In this document: piece after piece, positions 34,991 through 43,309 of the stretch | How positions within the stretch are numbered: the stretch's first letter is position 1 | Layout of the letters: the number at the start of each line of letters is the position of its first letter | Origin: Solobacterium sp. | GTDB lineage: Bacteria > Bacillota_I > Bacilli_A > Erysipelotrichales > Erysipelotrichaceae | Reading direction: 5' to 3' | DNA length: 47,402 nucleotides | Assembly (NCBI GenBank): GCA_017539385.1 | Contig: JAFYHC010000002.1 | Location: 1-47,402, forward strand | Made by a program: the position numbers and the translations under genes | The notes under the pieces: model-generated | Seen by the model: only the letters and a program-made list of their open reading frames with translations | What the model was told of the DNA's origin: nothing | Database searches by the model: none

Positions 34991-35859
34991 TGTGCTGTTT
35001 CGCTCAGCAGTTCCGGCATGTATCTGTTCTCCCGCAGCATCTTTATCTCCTCCTTATACGGCGGTTTTTTGCCGATATAGGGTGTCTCCAGGATCTTGGC
35101 AATGTGGGCGGTACGGGGATGGAAAGCGATGTAATGCAGCGTTTCAAATCCCAGTGTTCCCTGTCCGATATTGGCATGGCGGTCCTTGTGCGCACCGATG
35201 GGATTTTTTGTGTCATTCAGATGGATCACATGCATGCGGGAAAGACCGATGATGCGGTCAAATTCATCCAGCACATCATCATATTTCGTCAGATCATAGC
35301 CGGCGTCATTCGTATGGCATGTATCAAAGCATACGCCGAAGCGTTCCGGATGGTCCAGGCCTGCCAGGATCTCTGCCAGTTCTTCAAATGTTCTGCCGAT
35401 CTCGCTCCCCTTGCCGGCCATCGTTTCCAGACATACCGTCACTTCATCGCATGTTTCAGCACGGTTGAGCTGTGCAATTGCCGTACGGATGCCGGTCGGT
35501 GCATCGGCTGTCGTGTAGGAACCCGGATGCAGCACAAGGTATCTTGCACCAATTGCTCTGGTGCGGGATATCTCCTTGTTCAAAAATTCCACTGCCAGCT
35601 CTGCCACTTCCGGTTTGACGGAGTTTGCCGGATTGATGATATAGGGTGCGTGAATGATCATGCGTTCCATGGGAATGCCATGATCTTTCATGCACTGCTG
35701 TGCTTCCGGTATCCGCATCTGCGACAGTTCCCTGCGCACTGTATTCTGCGGGGCACCGGTATACAGCATCAGTGCATTGGCATCATAGGAGAGTGCTTCC
35801 AGTACGCTGCCTTCGAGAAACAGCGGTGCTTTCATCTGCACATGGCTTCCAAGTATCAT
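34987..35859 (-). CDS. nfo: Endonuclease IV (AP endonuclease)
   Basis: A 290-residue TIM-barrel zinc enzyme that cuts abasic DNA. MILGSHVQMKAPL, APYIINPANS, LHPGSYTT, VCLETMAGKGSEIGRTFEEL, CFDTCHTNDAGYD and HLNDTKNPIGAHKDRHANIG carry the family metal ligands. The overlap with cshB is 4 nt. In B. subtilis nfo (yqfS) also directly follows cshB (yqfR), which supports the assignment. Confidence 0.96.
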   Translation of the reverse strand: MILGSHVQMKAPLFLEGSVLEALSYDANALMLYTGAPQNTVRRELSQMRIPEAQQCMKDHGIPMERMIIHAPYIINPANSVKPEVAELAVEFLNKEISRTRAIGARYLVLHPGSYTTADAPTGIRTAIAQLNRAETCDEVTVCLETMAGKGSEIGRTFEELAEILAGLDHPERFGVCFDTCHTNDAGYDLTKYDDVLDEFDRIIGLSRMHVIHLNDTKNPIGAHKDRHANIGQGTLGFETLHYIAFHPRTAHIAKILETPYIGKKPPYKEEIKMLRENRYMPELLSETAQ

Positions 35860-37220
35860 TCGTCCTCGTTCGAACGCATCTGGCGTTCTTTGTACATAGC
35901 CTTCTTTTCTTCGCGGATCTTGGTACGGATAAATTCACGCTTCTTCTTCCGGTGGATGCGTTCGATTTCACGCGCTCTTTTCTTCTTGTATCCGGGTTTG
36001 ACCTTGGTGTTTTTCTTGGTCATGATGCGGGAGATCTCTTTTTCGATCTCATCGTCTTTTTTCATGCGCTTCTGGCCATAGGGATGCAGTGTCTGCCAGG
36101 TATTCTTATGCCAGCGCATATGTTCAAAGGCAATGCCATAGCGCTTCAGGGAACGGATCGCCGCATCGTCACTTTCTTTGTACAGTGCATAGCATGTGCC
36201 GGAAGCACCTGCTCTGCCGGTACGGCCGGCCCGGTGCACATAGTATTCCAGGTCTTCCGGGAAACCGCACGAAATGACATGCGTGACCATGTCTATATCA
36301 ATGCCGCGGGCTGCCAGGTCCGTTGCCACGACGTACGTATTCTTGCCGGAAGCCAGTTCTTTCATGGACTGTCTGCGGCGTCTGGATGTCAGATCACCAT
36401 GCAGTTCTGTGACCGTGATGCCCTTCTTTCGCAGGGATTCTGCGATGGAAGAAGCTTCGGCACGCGTATTGGCAAAGATCAGACACACATACGGCTGAAA
36501 GCCCGGCATCATGTTCAGTATTACATCGGCATAATCATGGTGATAGCACGGTACCAGAATGTGGCGGATATCCGGATTGAAGCGGACTTTCTCACCGATT
36601 TGGAACGTTACCGGATTATGCATGTATTTGCGGATGAACGGACGCAGTTGGTCCGGCATCGTTGCCGAGAAGGCCATCATCTGCAGGTCTTCTTTGAGCC
36701 GACCGGCAAAGGCATCGATATCATCCAGAAAGCCGTATTCCAGCGTCATGTCTGCTTCATCCACGATCAGAATGCCGGCTGTATCGATTCTCAGGATCCC
36801 GGTATTCAGAAACAGATCCCGGATACGGCCGGGTGTGCCGATCACGATATGTGGCTGTCCTTTGGTAATCTGTTCGGAGTCTTTTGCTCTGTCCTGTCCG
36901 CCGACAAAAAGACGCACGCGCAGCTCCGGATCGATCTCACTCATGACTTTTGCCTTTTCATAGATCTGCAATGCCAATTCTCTGGTCGGAGCGGTAATAA
37001 CAGCCTGGGTAAATGGCAGCGAAGAGTCGATTCTTTCCATTAACGGCACCAGATAGGCATGCGTCTTTCCGGAACCGGTACTGGAGAGACCGATCACATC
37101 CCGTCCGCGCAAGGCAGCCGGTATCGTCTCTTCCTGTATGGGAGTGGATTCGGTAAAACCGTTTGCGGCAATGAACCGCATCGTCGTATCTTTCAGATTA
37201 AAATCTTCAAACTTTTTCAT
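35856..37220 (-). CDS. cshB: DEAD-box RNA helicase CshB
   Basis: About 454 residues with all helicase motifs: Q motif GFTESTPIQ, I STGSGKT, Ia PTRELA, Ib TPGR, II DEAD, III SAT, V ATDLAARGID and VI HRAGRTGR. The C-terminal 80 residues are a basic RNA-binding tail (KKKRAREIERIHRKKKREF). Gene order with nfo and ispH points to CshB, a cold-related helicase in B. subtilis. Two ATGs stand side by side (37221 and 37218); the second has the better distance from AGGTG. Confidence 0.92.
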   Translation of the reverse strand: MKKFEDFNLKDTTMRFIAANGFTESTPIQEETIPAALRGRDVIGLSSTGSGKTHAYLVPLMERIDSSLPFTQAVITAPTRELALQIYEKAKVMSEIDPELRVRLFVGGQDRAKDSEQITKGQPHIVIGTPGRIRDLFLNTGILRIDTAGILIVDEADMTLEYGFLDDIDAFAGRLKEDLQMMAFSATMPDQLRPFIRKYMHNPVTFQIGEKVRFNPDIRHILVPCYHHDYADVILNMMPGFQPYVCLIFANTRAEASSIAESLRKKGITVTELHGDLTSRRRRQSMKELASGKNTYVVATDLAARGIDIDMVTHVISCGFPEDLEYYVHRAGRTGRAGASGTCYALYKESDDAAIRSLKRYGIAFEHMRWHKNTWQTLHPYGQKRMKKDDEIEKEISRIMTKKNTKVKPGYKKKRAREIERIHRKKKREFIRTKIREEKKAMYKERQMRSNEDE

Positions 37221-37255
37221 CATATCACCTGCTTTCTGCAGTTATTCTTATCATT

Positions 37256-37285
37256 CGGTGAGACACCATGTGTGGTATGATACCG
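37256..37285. promoter_or_regulatory. Dyad element and extended -10 between cshB and ispH
   Basis: CGGT-N5-ACCA-N4-TGGT-N5-ACCG forms a spaced dyad centred near 37270. Its right half contains TGGTATGAT (extended -10 for ispH) inside a perfect GGTAT-G-ATACC palindrome. A similar TGGTATAATACC lies at dnaE. This could be an operator for the divergent pair. Confidence 0.4.
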
Positions 37286-37329
37286 AAAGAAAGCAATTGC
37301 GTCAATATTCTAGCAGAAACGGAGGCGTT

Positions 37330-38235
37330 ATGGAAATCATCAGTGTCATCCCCCGCGGCTATTGTGCCGGCGTTGTGCGTGCGATCCGGATCGCCCATGA
37401 AACCGCAGAAAAATACCCGGATACACCGGTCACGATGCTTGGCATGATCGTTCATAACCGCTATGTCGTAGAAGCCTGCAGTGCCCTGGGCATCCGCTTT
37501 GTCGAAGACCCCATGAAAAGCAGACTGGAGCTTCTTGATGAAATCACGGAGGGCGTTGTCATCTTCACTGCCCATGGCGTCAGTGATGCGGTGCGCCGCA
37601 AAGCAGAAGACAAGGGACTCATCGTGGTCGATGCGACATGCAATGATGTGCTGAAGACGCATGAACTTGTCCGCAATCACGCTTCCCATGGCGATGTCAT
37701 CTATATCGGACGCCATCATCACCCCGAATCCGAAGGAACTGTCTCTTTGAGCAGCCGCGTGCATCTTGTCACATGCATCGAAGAAGCCGAGCAGCTTCCC
37801 CCGCTTGAACATGTCCTGATCACCTGCCAGACCACACTGTCATTAACGGATACGGCAAAGATCATCGATGTCTGCAAACGCAGATATCCCGATGCCGTGA
37901 TCGCCGAAGAGATCTGCGCTGCCACCCGTGTGCGCCAGGAAGCAGTCATGCGTCTTGAAAATACCGACCTATTGATCGTTGTCGGTGACAAGCGTTCCAA
38001 CAATTCCGGACAATTGCGGGCGATCGGCTTATCTGCGGGGATCCCCCGTGCCCTTCTGATCGATTCGGAGGAAGACCTGCGGGAAGAAGATATTGCCGGC
38101 TGTGAACGTATCGCCGTAACAAGCGGATCCTCCACCCCGAATGTACTGACTGCCGGTGTGATCACTGCCTTAAAGCACTACGCTGAAACCGGAGAGCTCA
38201 TCACAAAGAAAATCCGCATTACTCAGATTCTTTGA
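37330..38235 (+). CDS. ispH: HMBPP reductase IspH
   Basis: A 301-residue 4Fe-4S enzyme that makes IPP and DMAPP, the last MEP step. Cluster cysteines are Cys12 (RGYCAGVVRAI), Cys104 (DATCNDV) and Cys196 (EEICAATRVRQ). His42, His82 and His131 (HHHPE) are the substrate contacts. The ATG follows GGAGG by 4 nt; a longer upstream reading would cross the promoter. Its 3' end overlaps the convergent rsuA gene by 17 bp. Confidence 0.96.
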   Translation: MEIISVIPRGYCAGVVRAIRIAHETAEKYPDTPVTMLGMIVHNRYVVEACSALGIRFVEDPMKSRLELLDEITEGVVIFTAHGVSDAVRRKAEDKGLIVVDATCNDVLKTHELVRNHASHGDVIYIGRHHHPESEGTVSLSSRVHLVTCIEEAEQLPPLEHVLITCQTTLSLTDTAKIIDVCKRRYPDAVIAEEICAATRVRQEAVMRLENTDLLIVVGDKRSNNSGQLRAIGLSAGIPRALLIDSEEDLREEDIAGCERIAVTSGSSTPNVLTAGVITALKHYAETGELITKKIRITQIL

Positions 38236-38914
38236 GCAATGCGGTCTCTTCCTCTGTCAGGGGACGGTAATCCCCTTCTGCCAGTGTTTCATCCAGCACC
38301 AGCTGTTTCATACGCACCCGCTTCAGCGTAACAACGCGGTTATCGAGTGCTTCGAGCATGCGCTTGACCTCATGGAATTTTCCTTCCCTGAGAATCAGGC
38401 GGCATGTTTTTTCATTTTCCACGATGCATTCCGCCGGCTTGCATCTGACACCGCCATCGATTGTGATTCCCTCTGCAAGACGTTTTACATCGGCCTCTGT
38501 GACCGGTTTTTCCGTACCGACGAGGTATTCCTTTTCGACATTGTTCTTCGGCGCCAGCAGTGCATGGGCCAGATCACCGTCATTTGTGATCAGCAATAAT
38601 CCGGTCGTATCTTTGTCCAGCCGGCCGCACGGAAACAGTCCCTTGATCCCTTCCGGGATCAGATCCATGACCGTCGGCTGGTTTCCTTCCGTCGCACTGA
38701 TATAGCCGGCCGGTTTATTCAGCATGAAGTAGCTGTATTTTTCATACAGTACCGGCACCCCGTCCAGTGTGATCGTATCGTGTTCTTCATCCACTTTTGC
38801 ATCGCTTTTTGTGACGATCGTTCCATTTACCGCAATGCGGCGTTCCCGGCACAGTTTTTTTACTTCTGTGCGTGTGCCATATCCCATATTGGCAAGCAGT
38901 CTGTCCAGTCTCAT
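38219..38914 (-). CDS. rsuA: 16S rRNA pseudouridine-516 synthase family protein
   Basis: A 231-residue RsuA/RluB-family enzyme with an N-terminal S4 domain (MRLDRLLANMGYGTRTEVKK) and the catalytic GRLDKDTTGLLL, where Asp is the nucleophile. Length fits RsuA more than RluB. It overlaps murJ by 4 nt. A pseudouridine synthase next to the murJ homologue (ytgP-ytzG) occurs in B. subtilis, so this is a conserved pair. Confidence 0.9.
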   Translation of the reverse strand: MRLDRLLANMGYGTRTEVKKLCRERRIAVNGTIVTKSDAKVDEEHDTITLDGVPVLYEKYSYFMLNKPAGYISATEGNQPTVMDLIPEGIKGLFPCGRLDKDTTGLLLITNDGDLAHALLAPKNNVEKEYLVGTEKPVTEADVKRLAEGITIDGGVRCKPAECIVENEKTCRLILREGKFHEVKRMLEALDNRVVTLKRVRMKQLVLDETLAEGDYRPLTEEETALLKESE

Positions 38915-40554
38915 GCGCGGTGCAGCACCTTCTTTACAATATTCTTCAGCGGCATATGGAAGATCGACTGCGGCAGACGCATGACGCCGGTCACAAACAG
39001 ATAGACACAGACGCCGATGATTCCGGTCACCGCCAGTCCTGCCAGCGCTTCAAGACGTGATCCAGCCGCAAGATCGATCGCAAAGATCTTCAGCAGCACA
39101 AAGATCCCGTTCATGCACAGGCATCCGATGGTCATACGCAGCGTCTTGCGCAGGATCGCTCCATAGCGCACTTCAAACTGATTCTTGATCTTGGACAGGC
39201 TCAGGAAGATGATCGTTGCCGAACAGAGAATACTCGACAGGATCGCACCCTGATAGCCTACAAGCTTCAGCAGCGGATAGAATGTCAGGCATTTTACAAC
39301 GAATCCAACCCCGAGATACCCGATGCTCTGACGGCGGAAACGCAGCGTCAGCATCATGGAGTTGCAGATGGGTGTGATCGTTGTTGCAAGCGCCAGCCAC
39401 GCTGCCCAGCGCAGACATTCCGTGCCATAGTCCAGTTCCCCGCCCCCGTACATGACATAATAGATCGGACGGGCCAGTGCATACATGGCAAAACAGATCG
39501 GTAATGCAATATACAGCACCGTGCAGATGCAGTCTTCGATATTCCGGTTCAGTGCCCGCCAGTCCCTGTTTTCCAGTGAAATGGTCATATACGGCACAAT
39601 GCCGGCAGAAAAACCAATGGACAATACCTGCGGAATGGATGTCAGCTTATCACAGTTGACTTCTATGATGCTGTACAGCAGCTTTGCTGTCTCATAGTCC
39701 ATGCCAAGCCGTGTATTCATCGGAATAAAGAACTGGGTATTGATCAGCGTCTGCGAATTTCCCAGGATCGATACCAGCAGATACGGCAGACCAAATGAAA
39801 TGAATTCTGTTACGATCTCCCGCTTTGTAACATCCGAAGGCGGCTGTCTGCGGGCTTCCTGCAGCACCGGTGCAAAGTGCTTCCGGTCAAACCAGATGTA
39901 ATAGATCAATGCACATGTACATCCTAGGGACGTCGCCAGCACAGCTGTATAGATGGAGAAGATCCTCTGCATGTGGAACACATACACAGCCAGCCAGCCC
40001 AGAAACAGCAGGAATGCGACACGTCCGAACTGTTCGATTACCTGTGAACCGGCATAGGATTTCATCTCTTTCATGCCCTGATAATACCCGCGGTAACTGT
40101 ACAGGATCGGCACCAGGAACAATGCCAGCGACAGAATGACAAACGTATTCTGCATCTGCTTCAGATCCTTCACCGTCGCATCCGCACCCAGTACCGAATG
40201 GGAAAGCGGTCCGGACACCAGCATGAAGATCAATGCCATGACAAATCCCGACACCATCAATATCGCTGTCGACAGTCTGCGCACCAGCACCGCCGTCCGG
40301 TAATCATTCCGGTTGATATACTTTGCGACAAGCGCCGCAATTGCAAACGGCAGACCGGCCGAGCTGATCTGCAGCAGTACATTGTAATAGGTAAAGGCAG
40401 ACGAATAGAAGACCATATTCTCCTGCCCGGCAATCGCTTTAAACGGAATAATATAAAACAGTCCGATCAGTTTTGAAACAAAGATGCCGGCACTGCTTGT
40501 CAGAGATCCGGCAATAAATGACTGTTTTACTTTTCCGGCAGTATTCTCACTCAT
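38911..40554 (-). CDS. murJ: MurJ-like lipid II flippase (YtgP/SpoVB family)
   Basis: About 547 residues with some 14 membrane helices, a MOP-superfamily exporter. The opening SFIAGSLTSSAGIFVSKLIGL and the VPILYSYRGYYQGMKEM segment are typical of the YtgP/SpoVB branch that moves lipid II across the membrane. The ATG at 40552-40554 has AGGT 8 nt upstream. The stop of the lipoprotein gene lies only 1 nt before it. Other polysaccharide flippases are related, but the rsuA context favours YtgP/MurJ. Confidence 0.88.
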   Translation of the reverse strand: MSENTAGKVKQSFIAGSLTSSAGIFVSKLIGLFYIIPFKAIAGQENMVFYSSAFTYYNVLLQISSAGLPFAIAALVAKYINRNDYRTAVLVRRLSTAILMVSGFVMALIFMLVSGPLSHSVLGADATVKDLKQMQNTFVILSLALFLVPILYSYRGYYQGMKEMKSYAGSQVIEQFGRVAFLLFLGWLAVYVFHMQRIFSIYTAVLATSLGCTCALIYYIWFDRKHFAPVLQEARRQPPSDVTKREIVTEFISFGLPYLLVSILGNSQTLINTQFFIPMNTRLGMDYETAKLLYSIIEVNCDKLTSIPQVLSIGFSAGIVPYMTISLENRDWRALNRNIEDCICTVLYIALPICFAMYALARPIYYVMYGGGELDYGTECLRWAAWLALATTITPICNSMMLTLRFRRQSIGYLGVGFVVKCLTFYPLLKLVGYQGAILSSILCSATIIFLSLSKIKNQFEVRYGAILRKTLRMTIGCLCMNGIFVLLKIFAIDLAAGSRLEALAGLAVTGIIGVCVYLFVTGVMRLPQSIFHMPLKNIVKKVLHRA

Positions 40555-40555
40555 A

Positions 40556-41086
40556 TTAATTACCTGACTCTCCTGATGCATCCGGTGTGAATCCGCCTGT
40601 GCTCAATACATAGGAATGGAATTCACGGTGTGTATCCTTCCGGCTGCGGTCTTTCCACTCAACCAGTATATGCAGGCGGATCGACTCCTCTGCACATTCT
40701 CCGCTGACGCTGATGCCCTTTACATACCCGCTTTCTTTATTTACCTGGTTCGGCACCATAGATACTTTATTTTCAAAGACACCCATGCACGGCATCATCT
40801 TGACGGCCTCAGAAAACAATATATCATTCTCAACGATAAAGACCACGCAGTCATACATGGCGATCTTTGGTTCATCAACAATGACATAATACCGGTGGCT
40901 GCCGTCTGCCAGCGTTGTCATTTCCCCGCTCAGGGTATAATACATGCTGGGACCGGTCGGATGAGTATCTTCTTCCACGATCCGGTAATAGGTTTCATAT
41001 GTCTCCATTTTCAGTGAGTTGTCTTTCTTTGTGCCGCATCCGGCAATACAGACAAGCAGACTGAGGATGAGAAAAAATTTCCGCAT
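40556..41086 (-). CDS. Lipoprotein of unknown function
   Basis: A 176-residue lipoprotein with the signal MRKFFLILSLLVCIAGC and lipidated Cys at residue 17. The mature part is mostly beta-rich, with three further cysteines; I do not recognise the domain. It is the first gene before murJ and rsuA, 1 nt from murJ, so an envelope role is plausible. The promoter upstream is an extended -10. Confidence 0.75.
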   Translation of the reverse strand: MRKFFLILSLLVCIAGCGTKKDNSLKMETYETYYRIVEEDTHPTGPSMYYTLSGEMTTLADGSHRYYVIVDEPKIAMYDCVVFIVENDILFSEAVKMMPCMGVFENKVSMVPNQVNKESGYVKGISVSGECAEESIRLHILVEWKDRSRKDTHREFHSYVLSTGGFTPDASGESGN

Positions 41087-41103
41087 AAAAATACCTCGAA
41101 GGG

Positions 41104-41112
41104 ATTATATCA
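41104..41112 (-). promoter_or_regulatory. Extended -10 promoter of the lipoprotein-murJ-rsuA operon
   Basis: TGATATAAT on the minus strand, a TGn plus perfect TATAAT, about 18 nt before the ATG. No clear -35. Confidence 0.65.
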
Positions 41113-41177
41113 TATTTCCGCATACAAAGAGATGCCAACGCAAAGACAGCATCATTTTGTACTTTTTCCGAGAATTC

Positions 41178-41206
41178 TGTAACATATCCCCCTTTTCCTG
41201 CATATA
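41178..41206 (+). promoter_or_regulatory. Candidate ECF-type promoter upstream of the sigma factor
   Basis: TGTAAC (41178-41183), a 17-nt spacer and CATATA. The AAC core of the -35 is typical for ECF sigma factors; the second element is less typical. A self-regulated promoter is inferred. Confidence 0.35.
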
Positions 41207-41228
41207 CTTGTCAGAAAGGAAGCAATGC

Positions 41229-41702
41229 ATGGATGAACTGTATGAAAAATATGCAAAAACGGTATTCCGGTATCTGTATTCGCTCACGCATGACCGAGAT
41301 CTCAGCGAAGAACTGACACAGGAGACCTTTTATCAGGCTGTCCGGACGATCGAAAGCTACGATGAAAGCTGTGCACCGGCAACGTGGCTGTGCGGCATTG
41401 CCCGCAATACCCTGCGTACATGGCAGCGCAAACATCCTGTCCAGGCAGAGATCGCAGAGTGGGACAGTCCTCTTCCTTCCGCGGAGGAAGAAGCGCTCAA
41501 GTCCATGCAGCGCATAGAGATTCTGAAAAAACTGCATGCAATGGAAGACCCCTGGCGGGAAGTACTCTATCTGAGGATCTATGGTGATCTCTCCTGCAAA
41601 GAGATCGCAGCAATCCTCTCACGCAGTGAAACATGGGTACGGGTCACGTATTACCGTGCCAAAGAAAAACTGAGAAAGGAACTGGAAAATGAAACAGAAT
41701 GA
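41229..41702 (+). CDS. ECF sigma-70 family factor
   Basis: A 157-residue sigma factor with region 2 (SLTHDRDLSEELTQETFYQA, then TWLCGIARNTLRTWQRKH) and region 4 (LRIYGDLSCKEIAAILSRSE) only, as in ECF factors. It should direct RNA polymerase to envelope-stress genes. An ATG four bases earlier runs into TGA after three codons, so the start at 41229 is used. A zinc-finger anti-sigma gene overlaps its end by 14 nt. Confidence 0.93.
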   Translation: MDELYEKYAKTVFRYLYSLTHDRDLSEELTQETFYQAVRTIESYDESCAPATWLCGIARNTLRTWQRKHPVQAEIAEWDSPLPSAEEEALKSMQRIEILKKLHAMEDPWREVLYLRIYGDLSCKEIAAILSRSETWVRVTYYRAKEKLRKELENETE

Positions 41703-42654
41703 ATGTGAGATCGTGGAAGATCTCATGCCCCTGTACATAGAGCATATGGCATCGGATGCCTCCGTGCATCTGATCGAAGAACATGTCCGCAATTGTGAAT
41801 CGTGTCAGAAGAAACTGCAGATCCTGCAGGAAGAAACACTGACTGCGCCGAAGGAAGAAACAAAGCCGATCGACTGGCTGAAGAAAATACGCCGCAAAAC
41901 GATCCGGTCCATCGCCGCAGCAGTCCTGGCTGTCTCGCTGCTGTTTGCAGGCTTCTATACATGGCGCACTTTGCTGGCTGCTTCGAAGCTCAATGACGCG
42001 GCACAATGGAACGTGCAGACGGATAGCGATACCCTGCATATCACCGGGAACACGATCGATGAAAGCACCGGTTTCCGCAAAGTCACCTTTACGGAAAAAG
42101 ACGGCATCCTGGAAGGAACTGCTCTGTATGCACCAAAGAGCATCTTCAGCAAAACCGTCACAGAAAGCCAATACAGCCCTGCTGCGAAGATCAGTGAGAT
42201 CCGGATCAACGGTGCGTCGGTATGGAAAGACGGCACCCTCCTGCATCCCTATGCGCAGAAGCTGAGCCGTTATGGGCATCTGTATGTTGGAGATATGCCA
42301 GCCAACGCTGCCCTGGCAAATGCTCTTGGAATGCATGACCGCTTTGGCAATTACAGCAATGAGCTTGTGACAGATCAGAAACCCTATCGCTGGAAGCTTC
42401 TGCTGGAGCAGGACCTGCGCAGTGAAAACCGCACCGTCCTCGAAGAAGAAATGAAACGGTGTGCCTATGTTCTGATCGCACTTACCGACAATCTTTCCGA
42501 AGTCGAATACCGCTATACCGTACGTGCCCAGCAGCAGTCCCTGCTGATCACGGAGAAAGACGCAGATGCCTTCTTTGAACACTCTGTCAAAGACTGCCTG
42601 AACGATCCGCTCATGCTGAATGAACTGATCCTCAAAACCGGTCTGCATAACTGA
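41689..42654 (+). CDS. zf-HC2 membrane anti-sigma factor
   Basis: A 321-residue anti-sigma factor. The N-terminal zinc finger HVRNCESCQ (His-x3-Cys-x2-Cys) lies at residues about 32-40. One membrane helix (about 70-90) follows, and a 230-residue extracytoplasmic part of the kind found in large Firmicutes anti-sigma factors. That part probably senses the signal. The frame overlaps the sigma gene by 14 nt, as typical for these pairs. Confidence 0.88.
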   Translation: MKQNECEIVEDLMPLYIEHMASDASVHLIEEHVRNCESCQKKLQILQEETLTAPKEETKPIDWLKKIRRKTIRSIAAAVLAVSLLFAGFYTWRTLLAASKLNDAAQWNVQTDSDTLHITGNTIDESTGFRKVTFTEKDGILEGTALYAPKSIFSKTVTESQYSPAAKISEIRINGASVWKDGTLLHPYAQKLSRYGHLYVGDMPANAALANALGMHDRFGNYSNELVTDQKPYRWKLLLEQDLRSENRTVLEEEMKRCAYVLIALTDNLSEVEYRYTVRAQQQSLLITEKDADAFFEHSVKDCLNDPLMLNELILKTGLHN

Positions 42655-42656
42655 AC

Positions 42657-42684
42657 AATGCCGCACAAACATGCGGCATTTTTT
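42657..42684 (+). terminator. Intrinsic terminator of the sigma/anti-sigma operon
   Basis: AATGCCGCA, a 6-nt loop, TGCGGCATT and T6, two nt after the anti-sigma stop codon. Confidence 0.9.
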
Positions 42685-42687
42685 AAT

Positions 42688-43248
42688 CTATTCCGGTACA
42701 CGAAGCCATTCCACTTGCCCGGTATTGATATGATACAGGGCTTCTGCAACAGCGATCGTTCCTTCAGTTACTTCTTTGGCAAAGGCATTCCGTATGCGGT
42801 CTGCCTGCATGCGTATATTGCGCTTCGATGCACGGCATGGATCGGTTTCTCCCCGTATTGCTTTTGCAATATCCTGCGTAATGGCGGCGACACGGCCATG
42901 TGTTTCCCCGACCATCGCTGCCCCTACGGCACCGCACTGCGTATGTCCCAATACGACCACCAGCTGCACGTGCAAATGTTCGCACGCATATTCGATACTG
43001 CCAAGCTCTGTTTCCTGCACCACATTGCCGGCAACACGGATCGTAAACAGTTCCCCGATCCCGCACAGGAAAATTGCCTCCGGGATCTGACGGGAATCCG
43101 AGCATGCAACAATGACAGCATATGGATGCTGCCCCTGTTCCGCCGTTTCCATGCGGCGGCTGCGGGTAGTGTTGCCGAACGTTCCTTCCTCAATCACAAA
43201 TGCTTCATTGCCTCTTTTCAGCCGCTGTAATGCTTCCTCTGCTTTCAT
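42688..43248 (-). CDS. Beta-class carbonic anhydrase
   Basis: A 186-residue beta-carbonic anhydrase with the zinc site Cys49, Asp51, Arg53 (ACSDSR), His102 and Cys105 (GHTQCGA), all in the usual spacing. It interconverts CO2 and bicarbonate in the cytoplasm. The ATG has AGGAG 8 nt upstream. A TATAAT (43270-43275, minus strand) lies just past the tyrS terminator and may be its own promoter. Confidence 0.95.
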   Translation of the reverse strand: MKAEEALQRLKRGNEAFVIEEGTFGNTTRSRRMETAEQGQHPYAVIVACSDSRQIPEAIFLCGIGELFTIRVAGNVVQETELGSIEYACEHLHVQLVVVLGHTQCGAVGAAMVGETHGRVAAITQDIAKAIRGETDPCRASKRNIRMQADRIRNAFAKEVTEGTIAVAEALYHINTGQVEWLRVPE

Positions 43249-43269
43249 GAGATCGTGCTCCTTTGCTTC

Positions 43270-43275
43270 ATTATA
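43270..43275 (-). promoter_or_regulatory. -10 of the carbonic anhydrase gene
   Basis: TATAAT on the minus strand, between the tyrS terminator and the AGGAG site of the carbonic anhydrase. The -35 would overlap the terminator stem. Confidence 0.45.
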
Positions 43276-43280
43276 GTAAT

Positions 43281-43303
43281 AAAAAACGGTTCCGAGGAAC
43301 CGT
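43281..43303 (-). terminator. Intrinsic terminator of tyrS
   Basis: ACGGTTC, a 4-nt loop, GAACCGT and TTTTTT on the minus strand, just after the tyrS stop. Confidence 0.9.
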
Positions 43304-43309
43304 ATTGTA

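Noticed and set aside
35700..37043. 447-codon plus-strand frame opposite nfo and cshB
   Set aside because: It is an antisense shadow of two well-identified genes.
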